From contig NZ_CP011121.1 in NCBI RefSeq assembly GCF_001628715.1, positions 101,375 through 165,374 on the forward strand: 64,000 bases of DNA, in the 5' to 3' direction. This document shows positions 54,413 through 62,364 of the stretch, one piece after another. The notes below the pieces were generated by a model. It saw only the letters and a program-made list of their open reading frames with translations, did no database searches and had not been told where the DNA came from. The stretch comes from Acetobacter oryzifermentans (lineage in GTDB: Bacteria > Pseudomonadota > Alphaproteobacteria > Acetobacterales > Acetobacteraceae). Positions within the stretch are counted from its first letter, which is position 1, and every line of letters begins with the position of its first letter. A program made the translations under genes and the position numbers.

Positions 54413-55418
54413 CTGCTTCCGTTACCTTTCCGCGGAACACGCGATAGGAGTAAACCGTGTAGGTCAGGATGATCGGCAACAAGATGACGGTGCCGACCAG
54501 TTGGAAAAACTGACTGGAAGGGGGAGATGATACATCCCACAGCGTCAACTCGGGTGGAACAGCATATGGCCACACCGTAATCCCGAGGCCGGACAGGCAG
54601 AGAAAGAACCATCCGAGAGCACACAGGAAAGGTCCTTTGGAATGTCCACGGCGCAGACCGATGGTCAGCAGAAAACCCAGTGCGATTACCAGAAGAGGAA
54701 CAGGTGCGACAAATGCGATATTTGGCCACTCGGTCCAGCGCCGCAGGTAGGGTGCGTGCAACATGGGCGTCCACAGGCTGACAGCTACGATACATACAAA
54801 CAGCCCGATCGCCAGCAGCTTCGCCCATTTCCGGCAGGAGGCTTCCAGCACATCGGTCGTACGCCAGATAAGCCAGGTTGCACCCAGTAGGGCATAACCG
54901 CACATGACGGCCACTCCGCACAGCACGCTGAATGGGGTTAGCCAATCCAGTGAACCGCCAACAAAAGCCCCGTCCACGACCTTGATTCCCTGGACGACCC
55001 CTCCAAGGATTGCGCCCTGACAGAAGGCCGCGATGCCCGATCCTGCCATGAAGCCAGCGTCCCACAGTTTTTCGCGTCCAGTGCCGCGTGTCATGATACG
55101 AAATTCAAAGGCCACACCACGGAAGATCAGGGCAACCAGCATGAGCACGATCGGCAGGTAGAACGCAGGGAGTAGTGTTGAATAGGCCCCAGGAAAGACC
55201 CCATAGAGCGTAGCACCGCCAAGGACCATCCACGTTTCGTTCCCATCCCATACAGGGGCGATGGTGTTGACCATCACATCCCTGCGGGCTTCATGCCGCT
55301 CTACGGCGAACAGCATTCCAATGCCAAGGTCAAAGCCATCAAGGATGACATAGATGGTGATCGCAGCGACCAGAATAACGGCCCATATGATCGGAAGCCA
55401 GTATGCGACGTCCATCAT
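54399..55418 (-). CDS. cioB: Cyanide-insensitive terminal oxidase subunit II
   Basis: This 339-residue CydB/CioB protein begins MMDVAYWLPIIWAVILVAAI and has IYVILDGFDLGIGMLF in TM1-2, VWDGNETWMVLGGATLYGVF after TM2, and about eight helices. It pairs with CioA to oxidise ubiquinol and reduce oxygen without pumping protons. It starts 2 bases after cioA and overlaps the small subunit gene. Confidence 0.93.
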   Translation of the reverse strand: MMDVAYWLPIIWAVILVAAITIYVILDGFDLGIGMLFAVERHEARRDVMVNTIAPVWDGNETWMVLGGATLYGVFPGAYSTLLPAFYLPIVLMLVALIFRGVAFEFRIMTRGTGREKLWDAGFMAGSGIAAFCQGAILGGVVQGIKVVDGAFVGGSLDWLTPFSVLCGVAVMCGYALLGATWLIWRTTDVLEASCRKWAKLLAIGLFVCIVAVSLWTPMLHAPYLRRWTEWPNIAFVAPVPLLVIALGFLLTIGLRRGHSKGPFLCALGWFFLCLSGLGITVWPYAVPPELTLWDVSSPPSSQFFQLVGTVILLPIILTYTVYSYRVFRGKVTEADGYH

Positions 55419-55420
55419 GT

Positions 55421-56854
55421 TCAGGCTCCTTCGCCAGAAGAGGGATTGATGACTTTGGGATGAGTGCTTGTGGCCAGAATATTCGGGGCGTGAGAGGGGC
55501 TGGTTTCATGTTCACCTTCTTGTGGCGCGCGTGCCAGCAGGCGGCCCAGAATGCCGATCCCTGATCCGAATACGATTACGTAGACCACAACAAAGACGGT
55601 CATCGTCAGCGCCATATTGGACAGGGCGATTGGGGAAACACTGTCGGATGTCCTGAGCAGACCGTAGACGGTCCAGGGCTGACGGCCGACCTCGGTCGTA
55701 ACCCAGCCGCACAACAATGCGATGAAACCGGTGGGCGCCATGCATACGGCGACCCGATGAAATCCTGGACTGCTAAACAGGGTTCCTCTGCGCCTTAACC
55801 AGAGCGACCAGAACCCGACAAGAACCATCAGCATCGCCAGCGCGATCATGATGCGGAAGGAAAAGAAGATCACGGGAGAAGGCGGCCGCTGGTCACGCGG
55901 GAAATCCTTCATGCCCGGTACTTTACCATTCAGGCTATGTGTCAGGATGAGTGACCCGGCCAGCGGCAGCCTGATAGCATAATCCGTATGTTCGGTTTTC
56001 ATGTTGGGAATACCGAACAGCAGTTCCGGGGCACGCGCTTCTGATTCCCAATCCCCTTCCATCGCGGCAATCTTGACCGGCTGGTATTTGAGCGTGTTCA
56101 GCCCATGGGCGTCACCGGCGAGGACCTGTAGCGGGGCAACGAAGGCAGCCATCCACATTGCCATGGAAAACATCAGGCGCACCGGTTCGCTCGCCTGTGT
56201 GCCCGCACGGCGTGCCTTGAGCAGATGCCACGCCCCTGTCGCTCCTACTATAAAGGCAACCGAAAGAAAGGCCGCCAGACCCATATGCACAAGCCGGAAA
56301 GGAAAAGAGGGATTAAAAATAATGGCAAGCCAGTCTGCGGGTATGAAGCGACCGGTAGCAGCATCAATTGTGTATCCTTGTGGCGTCTGCATCCATGAGT
56401 TTGACGCTAGGATCCATGTCATCGAGATGAGTGTACCGACCGAGACACAGCATGTTGCTGCATAATGCAGGCCGCGTCCTACTTTGTTCATGCCAAAGAG
56501 CATGACCCCGAGGAAGCCCGCCTCGAGAAAGAAGGCTGTCATGACTTCATACGATAGGAGAACACCTGTAATAGGGCCGGCTTTCCGGGAGAAGACCGAC
56601 CAGTTCGTGCCGAATTCATACGACATGACCAGCCCGGAGACGACGCCCATGCCAAAGACGATCGAGAATATCTTGATCCAGTATCGGTAGAGGTCGAGAT
56701 AAGCTGACCGCCTGGTTTTAAGCCATAATCCTTCCAGCACGGCCAGATAGGCAGCCAGTCCGATTGAGAAGGCGGGAAAAACAATATGAACGCCTACGGT
56801 AAAGGCGAACTGGAAGCGTGCCAGAAGCAGCGCGATATCGTGAGATGGTTGCAT
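55421..56854 (-). CDS. cioA: Cyanide-insensitive terminal oxidase subunit I
   Basis: The 477-residue CydA/CioA protein has ARFQFAFTVGVHIVFPAFSI with the axial histidine in TM1, the FGMGVVSGLVMSYEFGTNWS region, and TEVGRQPWTVYGLLRTSDSV. The quinol loop is of the short CIO type. In acetic acid bacteria this oxidase gives cyanide- and acid-tolerant, less energy-conserving respiration. The 280-base AT-rich region upstream (56855-57132) should hold the promoter. Confidence 0.93.
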   Translation of the reverse strand: MQPSHDIALLLARFQFAFTVGVHIVFPAFSIGLAAYLAVLEGLWLKTRRSAYLDLYRYWIKIFSIVFGMGVVSGLVMSYEFGTNWSVFSRKAGPITGVLLSYEVMTAFFLEAGFLGVMLFGMNKVGRGLHYAATCCVSVGTLISMTWILASNSWMQTPQGYTIDAATGRFIPADWLAIIFNPSFPFRLVHMGLAAFLSVAFIVGATGAWHLLKARRAGTQASEPVRLMFSMAMWMAAFVAPLQVLAGDAHGLNTLKYQPVKIAAMEGDWESEARAPELLFGIPNMKTEHTDYAIRLPLAGSLILTHSLNGKVPGMKDFPRDQRPPSPVIFFSFRIMIALAMLMVLVGFWSLWLRRRGTLFSSPGFHRVAVCMAPTGFIALLCGWVTTEVGRQPWTVYGLLRTSDSVSPIALSNMALTMTVFVVVYVIVFGSGIGILGRLLARAPQEGEHETSPSHAPNILATSTHPKVINPSSGEGA

Positions 56855-57132
56855 GGGTAATTCCCCAAATCGTGATCCAGCCGCATTTATAAGAAACGTA
56901 AAATTTCCATAAATGACAGACTGTCAGACGGTTTTATTGTTATAATATTCGCACTGCCTGATAGGCGTGTATATCTGTTCCGTTTTGGTTTTGGAAACGT
57001 CTTTGGTTATCATACAGTCATCTTTCTAATAATCCTTCAACCATGACATATTGATAAGTGCAGAGTCTTCGGATTGTCTGGTATGAGTTCGCCATTTTTT
57101 CATAAAAATGATCTTATACGAGACTGATAACG

Positions 57133-57290
57133 TTAAGATACCAACAGGAGTTTCCGCGTGATCTTTCCTGAGACAGTCGTGGGCAGATGTCTGACGAAGT
57201 GGACTTCCTTAAGACCAATCCAGCGACCGAGTGCCTGATTGACCCGTCCGATCATTTCCTCGGAAGAAGGTATGACTTTTACACCGGAGT
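57133..57290 (-). pseudogene. AMP-dependent acyl-CoA synthetase C-terminal remnant
   Basis: On the minus strand, sequence entering from the IS481 end reads IPSSEEMIGRVNQALGRWIG and ends FVRHLPTTVSGKITRKLLLV. The LPTTxSGKITRKLL motif holds the catalytic lysine of acyl/acetyl-CoA synthetases. About 50 residues remain. The rest is not on the far side of the IS, so it was lost. Confidence 0.75.
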
Positions 57291-58249
57291 TAGGTGTTTG
57301 GTCCCGGGGTTTGATGGGTTGGATTGATGATGAATCTTTCTGGCTCTGAAGTCCATATTTTGCAGACGTATTCGTAAGGCGTGAGGCCACTCAGCGTCTT
57401 GAGCCTTCGCCCGAAATTATAAGCTGCCATGAAGTCGTTGAGGTGTGTCCTCAACTGCTCATGACTGTCGTAATGGAAGCGTTTGACGGTTGCCTCTTTG
57501 ATTGTCCGGTTCATCCGTTCAACCTGACCATTGGTCCAGGGATGATTGGGTTTCGTCAGACGATGTTCGATCCCGTGGGCTTCGCAGATCATGTCGAAGC
57601 GCATGGGACGCGACCAGGCCGTATTGCGATTACGGGGTTGGTCAGCGAACTGGATCCCATTGTCGGTCAGGATGGTGTGGATCCGGTAAGGGATGATGCT
57701 CAGGAGATGTTCGAGGAATTCCCAGGCCGTCTTCCGATCAGCTTTCTCGACCAGTTGTGTGACAGCGAATTTGCTTGTCCGGTCAATGGCAACGAAGAGG
57801 TACAGCTTGCCTTCAGCGGTCTGGACTTCCGCTATGTCGAGATGAAAGAACCCGATCGGGTAGCGTTTGAAGCGCTGGCGTTTGGCTTTGTCCCCCTCCA
57901 TGTCCGGCAGTCGTGAAATCCCGTGACGCTGAAGGCAGCGATGCAGGGCCGAGCGTGTCAGATAGGGAATGCTGGCCTGCAGGGCATAAAGGCAGTCATC
58001 CAGCGGCAGCAACGTATGCCGGCGAAAGGCCACGATCATCGCTTCGTCCGTCTCGGACAGGACCGTTGAGCGCGGCTCTTTAGGACCTGTCTTCTGATCT
58101 TCGACACTCTGTCGCTTCCGCCATTTAGCCACTGTCTTCGGGTTGATCCCGAACTCCTCGCTCAGCGCCGCGAGCGAAGCCTGCGATCGCTGTATTGCTG
58201 CTCGCACGGCGTGCGTGGTCGTGGCGCTCCCATGACGTATCTGTCCCAT
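57290..58249 (-). CDS. IS481-family transposase
   Basis: From ATG 58249 this 319-residue protein starts MGQIRHGSATTTHAVRAAIQ. It has an HTH (LAALSEEFGINPKTVAKWRKR) and an integrase core with D in FFHLDIAEVQTAEG, D in TILTDNGIQF and E in TNGQVERMNRTIKEATV. The frame is intact. The stop codon lies at or just past the terminal repeat. Confidence 0.92.
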   Translation of the reverse strand: MGQIRHGSATTTHAVRAAIQRSQASLAALSEEFGINPKTVAKWRKRQSVEDQKTGPKEPRSTVLSETDEAMIVAFRRHTLLPLDDCLYALQASIPYLTRSALHRCLQRHGISRLPDMEGDKAKRQRFKRYPIGFFHLDIAEVQTAEGKLYLFVAIDRTSKFAVTQLVEKADRKTAWEFLEHLLSIIPYRIHTILTDNGIQFADQPRNRNTAWSRPMRFDMICEAHGIEHRLTKPNHPWTNGQVERMNRTIKEATVKRFHYDSHEQLRTHLNDFMAAYNFGRRLKTLSGLTPYEYVCKIWTSEPERFIINPTHQTPGPNT

Positions 58250-58309
58250 AATGCTTCCTTCCACTCTCGTGAAAATATCACACCATCAAACCCCGGGACT
58301 AAACACCTA
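57291..58309 (-). mobile_element. IS481-family element
   Basis: Inverted ends TAGGTGTTTGGTCCCGGGG and its near complement CCCCGGGACTAAACACCTA bound about 1.02 kb containing one transposase gene. Exact ends are uncertain by about four bases, because the core TGTTTGGTCCC could be the true terminus. No matching target duplication is seen, and the two flanks belong to different genes. Confidence 0.85.
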
Positions 58310-58567
58310 GTGCCAGAGCATAACCCCACGCCTCATGATGTCGCCCGTGGTCTGGCTGACCTTGTCCCTTTGCGCTTCCAGTTGCGAGAGGATGATGCTT
58401 TCCGGCTTTTCTCCAGATCAGGCGCACTGGCTTGCATTGCTGCGCGTCGTGACGAAGCCCGTATCGAAGGGTTGCAGGGGCTGGCAGCGCCACTCTCCAT
58501 CGCTGGTGCTGACTATATGATGCACTACATGCGTGGTCGGGACGGTAGGACAGTCGGGCATCTCTGA
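58310..58567 (+). pseudogene. 3' remnant of an unidentified gene
   Basis: An open frame leaves the IS481 end as HNPTPHDVARGLADLVPLRF and continues QLREDDAFRLFSRSGALACI to a stop at 58567. It looks coding but has no start of its own, and I cannot place the family. The last codons overlap the first of two 13-base direct repeats near 58549. Confidence 0.4.
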
Positions 58568-58606
58568 GAGGACAATCAAATGTCTTGAGTTTTGACAGTC
58601 GGGCAT
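58549..58606 (+). repeat. 13-bp direct repeat upstream of vapBC
   Basis: GACAGTCGGGCAT occurs at 58549-58561 and 58594-58606, 45 bases apart, just before the vapB gene. It may be a duplication scar or a regulator-binding pair for TA autoregulation. Confidence 0.5.
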
Positions 58607-58639
58607 AGACATTATGGAATATACACGTAGGAGGCCCCT

Positions 58640-58912
58640 ATGCCAGTTCCTGAAGTGACCCCCAGACCGCGCGAAGTAAAACTCTTTCGGAATAATCGCA
58701 GTCAGGCCGTGCGGATTCCGGTCGAATTTGAAATGCCGGGAGATCGTGTGCTGATCCGCCGTGACGGTGACAAACTCGTTCTGGAGCCTGTGAAGACGCC
58801 TTCCACGCTGAAGGAGCTTCTCATGGCATGGCGTGAAGAGCCGCAGCTGCCTCCCGAAGACGATTTTCCCGATATTCAGGATGTTGCCGCCAGACCAGAA
58901 GATATCCTGTGA
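58640..58912 (+). CDS. vapB: VapB-type antitoxin
   Basis: The 90-residue protein reads EVKLFRNNRSQAVRIPVEFE and VLIRRDGDKLVLEPVKTP, the AbrB/SpoVT DNA-binding fold of VapB, with an acidic C-terminal tail (EDDFPDIQDVAARPEDIL) for toxin binding. GTAGGAGG precedes the ATG. It overlaps the toxin gene by four bases. It differs in sequence from the truncated vapB at 16319. Confidence 0.92.
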   Translation: MPVPEVTPRPREVKLFRNNRSQAVRIPVEFEMPGDRVLIRRDGDKLVLEPVKTPSTLKELLMAWREEPQLPPEDDFPDIQDVAARPEDIL

Positions 58913-59217
58913 GCATCTACCTTCTTGATACAAACATCATCAGCGATCTCGTGCGCAATCCTTCCGGCTCCTGTGCGCAACGCATTGAGCATATTGACCC
59001 AGGTGATCTTTGCACCAGCATCATCGTGGCCGCAGAATTACGCTATGGATGCGCCAAAAAAGGCTCCGAAAAGCTCTTGAACCGGGTCGAAAGCGTGTTG
59101 GCGTTTATCCCTGTGCTGCCACTCGATATTCCTGCCGACTGTGAATACGGTGGCATCCGCGCCGAACTCGAGGCGGCAGGGCAGACAATCGGCATGCTTG
59201 AGAAGCTTTTTGCGTGA
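58909..59217 (+). pseudogene. vapC: VapC-type PIN toxin, C-terminally truncated
   Basis: Starting at GTG 58909, the protein has the PIN start SIYLLDTNIISDLVRNP with the first acidic residue and IIVAAELRYGCAKKG with the second. It reaches IRAELEAAGQTIG, where family members continue PxDxxIAAHAxxxGxTLVTxN. Here it switches to MLEKLFA and stops at 102 residues in place of about 130. The third and fourth acidic residues are therefore missing, so RNase activity is unlikely. The antitoxin is intact. Confidence 0.8.
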
Positions 59218-59327
59218 TTGATAGATGAGGGTAAGGGATCCAAATAAAGAATGATGTTGATACGAAGTTGACACATTAAATCGCACTCATATAGTATCGA
59301 CTGAGTTAATTTGGCATGGAGGGCGCA

Positions 59328-59570
59328 ATGAAGGCTGTGGTAAAAAAATGGGGGAATAGTGCATCCATTCGTATCCCTGCTTCAGTATTGGCAGCTGCTG
59401 GATTGACGTTGGATCAGCCAGTGGATGTGCGCGAGGAAAGCGGACGCATTGTCATTGAGCCGCTCACAGTCGTAGAATACGATCTGGCGGATTTGTTGGC
59501 TGGGATCACCCCGGAGAATATTCATCCTGAAGTGGACTTCGGAGCGCCTGTTGGCCGCGAACTCCTCTGA
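59328..59570 (+). CDS. mazE: MazE-like antitoxin
   Basis: From ATG 59328 this 80-residue AbrB-fold protein reads MKAVVKKWGNSASIRIPASV and IVIEPLTVVEYDLADLLAGI. GGAGGG at about 59317-59322 overlaps the upstream in-frame ATG 59316, so 59328 is the better start. It precedes the toxin gene by one base and should neutralise it and repress the operon. Confidence 0.92.
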   Translation: MKAVVKKWGNSASIRIPASVLAAAGLTLDQPVDVREESGRIVIEPLTVVEYDLADLLAGITPENIHPEVDFGAPVGRELL

Positions 59571-59571
59571 C

Positions 59572-59901
59572 ATGGTTGCCTACGTACCCGATGCTGGCGA
59601 AATCGTGTGGCTCGATTTTTCACCACAAATCGGACACGAGCAGGCGGGACATCGACCCGCAGTCGTTTTGTCATCGGCGGCTTATAATCGGATTGGTCTG
59701 ATGCTGTGTTGTCCACTGACGACCAAGCTGAAGGGCTATCCTTTTGAAGTTGCAATCGACACTGATCGACCGAGTGCGGTGCTCGCGGATCAGGTAAAGT
59801 CTTTCGATTGGCGGGCGCGGGGTGCGAAGAGCAAAGGGCGCGTGTCTGAGGTAGAGCTATCGGAAATTCGGGCAAAAGCCCGTGCACTGATAGGCAGATA
59901 A
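59572..59901 (+). CDS. mazF: MazF/PemK-family mRNA interferase toxin
   Basis: From ATG 59572 the 109-residue protein has the family pattern: GEIVWLDFSPQIGHEQAGHR, PAVVLSSAAYN, MLCCPLTTKLKGYPFEV and VLADQVKSFDWRARGA. MazF toxins cut mRNA at short motifs. Length and motifs are complete, so this appears to be the one working type II toxin-antitoxin pair in the window and may stabilise the replicon. Confidence 0.93.
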   Translation: MVAYVPDAGEIVWLDFSPQIGHEQAGHRPAVVLSSAAYNRIGLMLCCPLTTKLKGYPFEVAIDTDRPSAVLADQVKSFDWRARGAKSKGRVSEVELSEIRAKARALIGR

Positions 59902-59957
59902 GAAAATCGCCATGGATCATAACAAAAACAATGCCCCACGTTGAAAGATAACAACCC

Positions 59958-60158
59958 ATGAATCTTGCCCGCGCGATTATGATCCGCAAAGAACGCAAGC
60001 GCCAACGTCGAGAAGGGGCAAGCCGAAGGGAGAAGCTGTCCGTTTCTCCTTTGCTGTGGGACACCCTTGCAGCCGATCGGCAGCTTCAGCGTACATGGAA
60101 GGCTGAAGGTGTGCCGTTCTGGAAGCGTCTGCTGCGGGCCTTTCTAATTCAGGGATAA
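59958..60158 (+). CDS. Small basic protein, function unknown
   Basis: A 66-residue frame reads MNLARAIMIRKERKRQRREG and ends WKRLLRAFLIQG. The N-terminal half is very basic. I do not recognise a family. It follows mazF by 56 bases on the same strand and has plausible coding character, but a ribosome site is weak. Confidence 0.45.
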   Translation: MNLARAIMIRKERKRQRREGASRREKLSVSPLLWDTLAADRQLQRTWKAEGVPFWKRLLRAFLIQG

Positions 60159-60169
60159 AATCCATTTGA

Positions 60170-60508
60170 ATGTGCGCTCGTCGCATCATGGACAGGCAGC
60201 ATCCATGTATGACAACGAGCAAAAATGCCTTATCTTCCGATCGCCCGGAAATACGCCTTTCCGGGCGCCGTCTGTTCCAGTGCCTTATGGTGTTGGGTTG
60301 GTCAGAACGTCTCGCAGCCGAGAGATGTGACACACATCACACTCAGTTACGCCGTGCCCTCGCCGGGACATCCGCATTGCCTCCAGACATTTCCGCGTGG
60401 CTGCTTGATCTGGAAGCGGCTTTTCTGGCACGGCCTTCACCACGTAGGCGGATCAATGATCCGATATTTCGGGAGTTCGTGAAAGAGAAGTCAGAATTTC
60501 AAGCATAA
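60170..60508 (+). CDS. Predicted small helix-turn-helix protein
   Basis: The frame encodes up to 112 residues; the true start may be 60170, 60188 or 60209. The segment VLGWSERLAAERCDTHHTQL followed by RRALAGTSALPPDISAWL looks like a lambda-repressor-type helix-turn-helix. A regulatory role on the plasmid is plausible. No family name is offered. Confidence 0.55.
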   Translation: MCARRIMDRQHPCMTTSKNALSSDRPEIRLSGRRLFQCLMVLGWSERLAAERCDTHHTQLRRALAGTSALPPDISAWLLDLEAAFLARPSPRRRINDPIFREFVKEKSEFQA

Positions 60509-60512
60509 AGAA

Positions 60513-60530
60513 AGCCGCCAGTTGGCGGCT
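60513..60530 (-). terminator. Rho-independent terminator for the minus-strand operon
   Basis: AGCCGCCA and TGGCGGCT (60513-60520, 60523-60530) form a stem with a two-base turn. Read on the minus strand it is followed by TTTCTTTAT. It lies between convergent genes. Confidence 0.75.
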
Positions 60531-60564
60531 TCCCTGTATCTATCAGAATGATGAAACGTTGTCC

Positions 60565-60969
60565 TTAATGTCCAAATTTGAAACCGAGCTTTCCATCATT
60601 CATGATATATGGTGCGCAAGTGTTTCCAGGATGGACCTCTGAATATTCTTTAAGCCATTTCGTTGGTACCCAGCCTGGTTTGAATGCGAAATTCATGCTT
60701 TTCACATAACCATTATCTAATTGTTCCGGGTCATTAACAGCAAGAATTGCTGACGCTGGAGCAATAACTGGAGCATGATCATTGGGCGCTGAGCGAAGAG
60801 GAATTGGATTATTGAAATCCATCATCACGCTATCAGGCGCATCAATTGCTAAGCATTTGTAGCCTTGCAAAGGTTTTACCGGTTTAGGGCCGGCAGCGAG
60901 AGCGTGTGAAGATACACAGGCCAGACTCATTCCAGCGAATGCAGCAAATGACAATTTACGAAAAAACAT
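60565..60969 (-). CDS. Exported protein of unknown function
   Basis: The 134-residue product has a signal peptide (KLSFAAFAGMSLACVSSHALA, cleavage near ALAA). The mature part contains PLRSAPNDHAPVIAPASAIL and FKPGWVPTKWLKEY, reminiscent of a bacterial SH3-like fold, and two cysteines that may pair. It follows the lytic transglycosylase gene by 12 bases on the same strand, so it may act in the periplasm with it. Confidence 0.65.
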   Translation of the reverse strand: MFFRKLSFAAFAGMSLACVSSHALAAGPKPVKPLQGYKCLAIDAPDSVMMDFNNPIPLRSAPNDHAPVIAPASAILAVNDPEQLDNGYVKSMNFAFKPGWVPTKWLKEYSEVHPGNTCAPYIMNDGKLGFKFGH

Positions 60970-60981
60970 CTGTTTTCCTTT

Positions 60982-61797
60982 TTATGAGCTTAATATTGGA
61001 GATGAAGCTGCCGAACCCATTTTCGAAGCCACATTAGCCCGCCATTGGCCGACGGTCTCGTTTGATGAAATGCCGTTGCTGGCCATGTGTGAAGCGGAGA
61101 CAAATTCTGACATCGGCGTATCGTCAGTTGCACGTGCGATTGCTTGTCCAGCAGTAGGACCAAAATTGTAATACGCACGTGCGTCAAGAGCTGTCGGGTT
61201 GCTAATTCCCGCGTTTTGTAGCGTGGTTGCCGCATCCTTGAGATACTGTGCTGCTGCAACTGCCTGCGTGGCAGGATCCTGCTGGCCAGATATTCCCGTG
61301 TTGGTGATGGTGGAGGCTAGACTAGGGTTGGAAGCCAACGCTTTCTGAAGAGCTTCATTGTATGTGCCGTTCGACATTTGAAACGCACCAGTAATGGATG
61401 AATTACTGTTTGCTGTATAAACGTTGCGGCATCCTGACTCCACGACGCAGGTTGCCGCCAGAGCGTCAGGATTAACACCAAGGGCGCTGGCATTCTGGGC
61501 GGCAGCATATCCCCATGACTGGGAATACATTGATTGGAGCGCGTCTGTGCCGCTATCAGACGATGTTGTGGTTGTTGAGACCACGGAGCCGCTTCCACTG
61601 ATCTGCTGGGTGGTAGAAGAGGTTGGCGGTGTCCAGCCACCCATACCAACTTCCTGATAGGTTGCATTGACCGTGGGCGGGAGGCCAGCCGGGACATTGA
61701 CGGTTTGCGCCAATGCAGGATAAATAAGAAAGGAACAGCCAAGCGCTGGCAGGACCTTCCATCTGTGACGAGTGGATCGTCTCTTTTTCACGAGCAT
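60982..61797 (-). CDS. Lytic transglycosylase (VirB1-like SLT fold)
   Basis: The 271-residue protein has a signal peptide (VLPALGCSFLIYPALAQ), a Ser/Thr-rich linker (about residues 65-85) and an SLT domain. The catalytic glutamate is probably in ALAATCVVESGCRNVYTANS, followed by SITGAFQMSNGTYNEAL and ARAYYNFGPTAGQAIA. Such enzymes open peptidoglycan for transfer channels, which fits the plasmid-transfer setting. No other type IV secretion genes remain nearby. Confidence 0.8.
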   Translation of the reverse strand: MLVKKRRSTRHRWKVLPALGCSFLIYPALAQTVNVPAGLPPTVNATYQEVGMGGWTPPTSSTTQQISGSGSVVSTTTTSSDSGTDALQSMYSQSWGYAAAQNASALGVNPDALAATCVVESGCRNVYTANSNSSITGAFQMSNGTYNEALQKALASNPSLASTITNTGISGQQDPATQAVAAAQYLKDAATTLQNAGISNPTALDARAYYNFGPTAGQAIARATDDTPMSEFVSASHMASNGISSNETVGQWRANVASKMGSAASSPILSS

Positions 61798-61893
61798 CTC
61801 CCTTGATTGCGATGCAGTGATTTTCCCAGACCATCATGCGACGGAATTGAAAAAAGAGCGGGCAGGGCAGGTGTGTCCATTATGGTCACACTT

Positions 61894-62364
61894 TCATGGA
61901 AGCCGACCAAGCACGAAACCGATGACGACCAGCAACATGGCCCAGAAGATGATGAGGCCAGTGGAACGCCATTGATACCGGTCACCGATCAGTTTTGCCC
62001 GCCGCCCGATCTCGGGTTCCAGAGACTGAAAAACCCTGCTGACCACGTCCAGAATGCGCTGTTCAACCATTCGTTCGTTGATCTGGCTCAGTGCCTTCGC
62101 GGCATCAACGCCATCCTGCAACGTCAGTTCGATGGAACGACGCTCCGCCTGAAGCAGTACAAGAGCCTCATTCAGGCTCCGGGGCATCGCATCGAGCGTC
62201 CGGTTTTGTGCTTCCAGAACAGCAAGAATTGCCAGAAAGAAACGCCCGTTGGGTGTCTCCGGTCTGACAGTGAAGTGCTGAAGCGCGTGCTTCAGCTCCT
62301 CAATAGCCTGTGCCGGAGTTGGCGCATTCTCGGTCTGCTTGTCGTTTGGCAGGCTCATGGTCAC
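61894..62364 (-). CDS. Membrane-anchored coiled-coil protein of the Stb-like operon
   Basis: The 156-residue protein is mostly helical with coiled-coil character (QIEELKHAL to SQINERMVEQRILDVVSRVF) and a single C-terminal membrane helix (TGLIIFWAMLLVVIGFVLG). Its ATG overlaps the stop of the ParA-like gene (four bases), so the two proteins are probably made together. A role as a membrane partner of the ATPase in plasmid positioning or transfer is inferred. No family is named. Confidence 0.6.
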   Translation of the reverse strand: MTMSLPNDKQTENAPTPAQAIEELKHALQHFTVRPETPNGRFFLAILAVLEAQNRTLDAMPRSLNEALVLLQAERRSIELTLQDGVDAAKALSQINERMVEQRILDVVSRVFQSLEPEIGRRAKLIGDRYQWRSTGLIIFWAMLLVVIGFVLGRLP

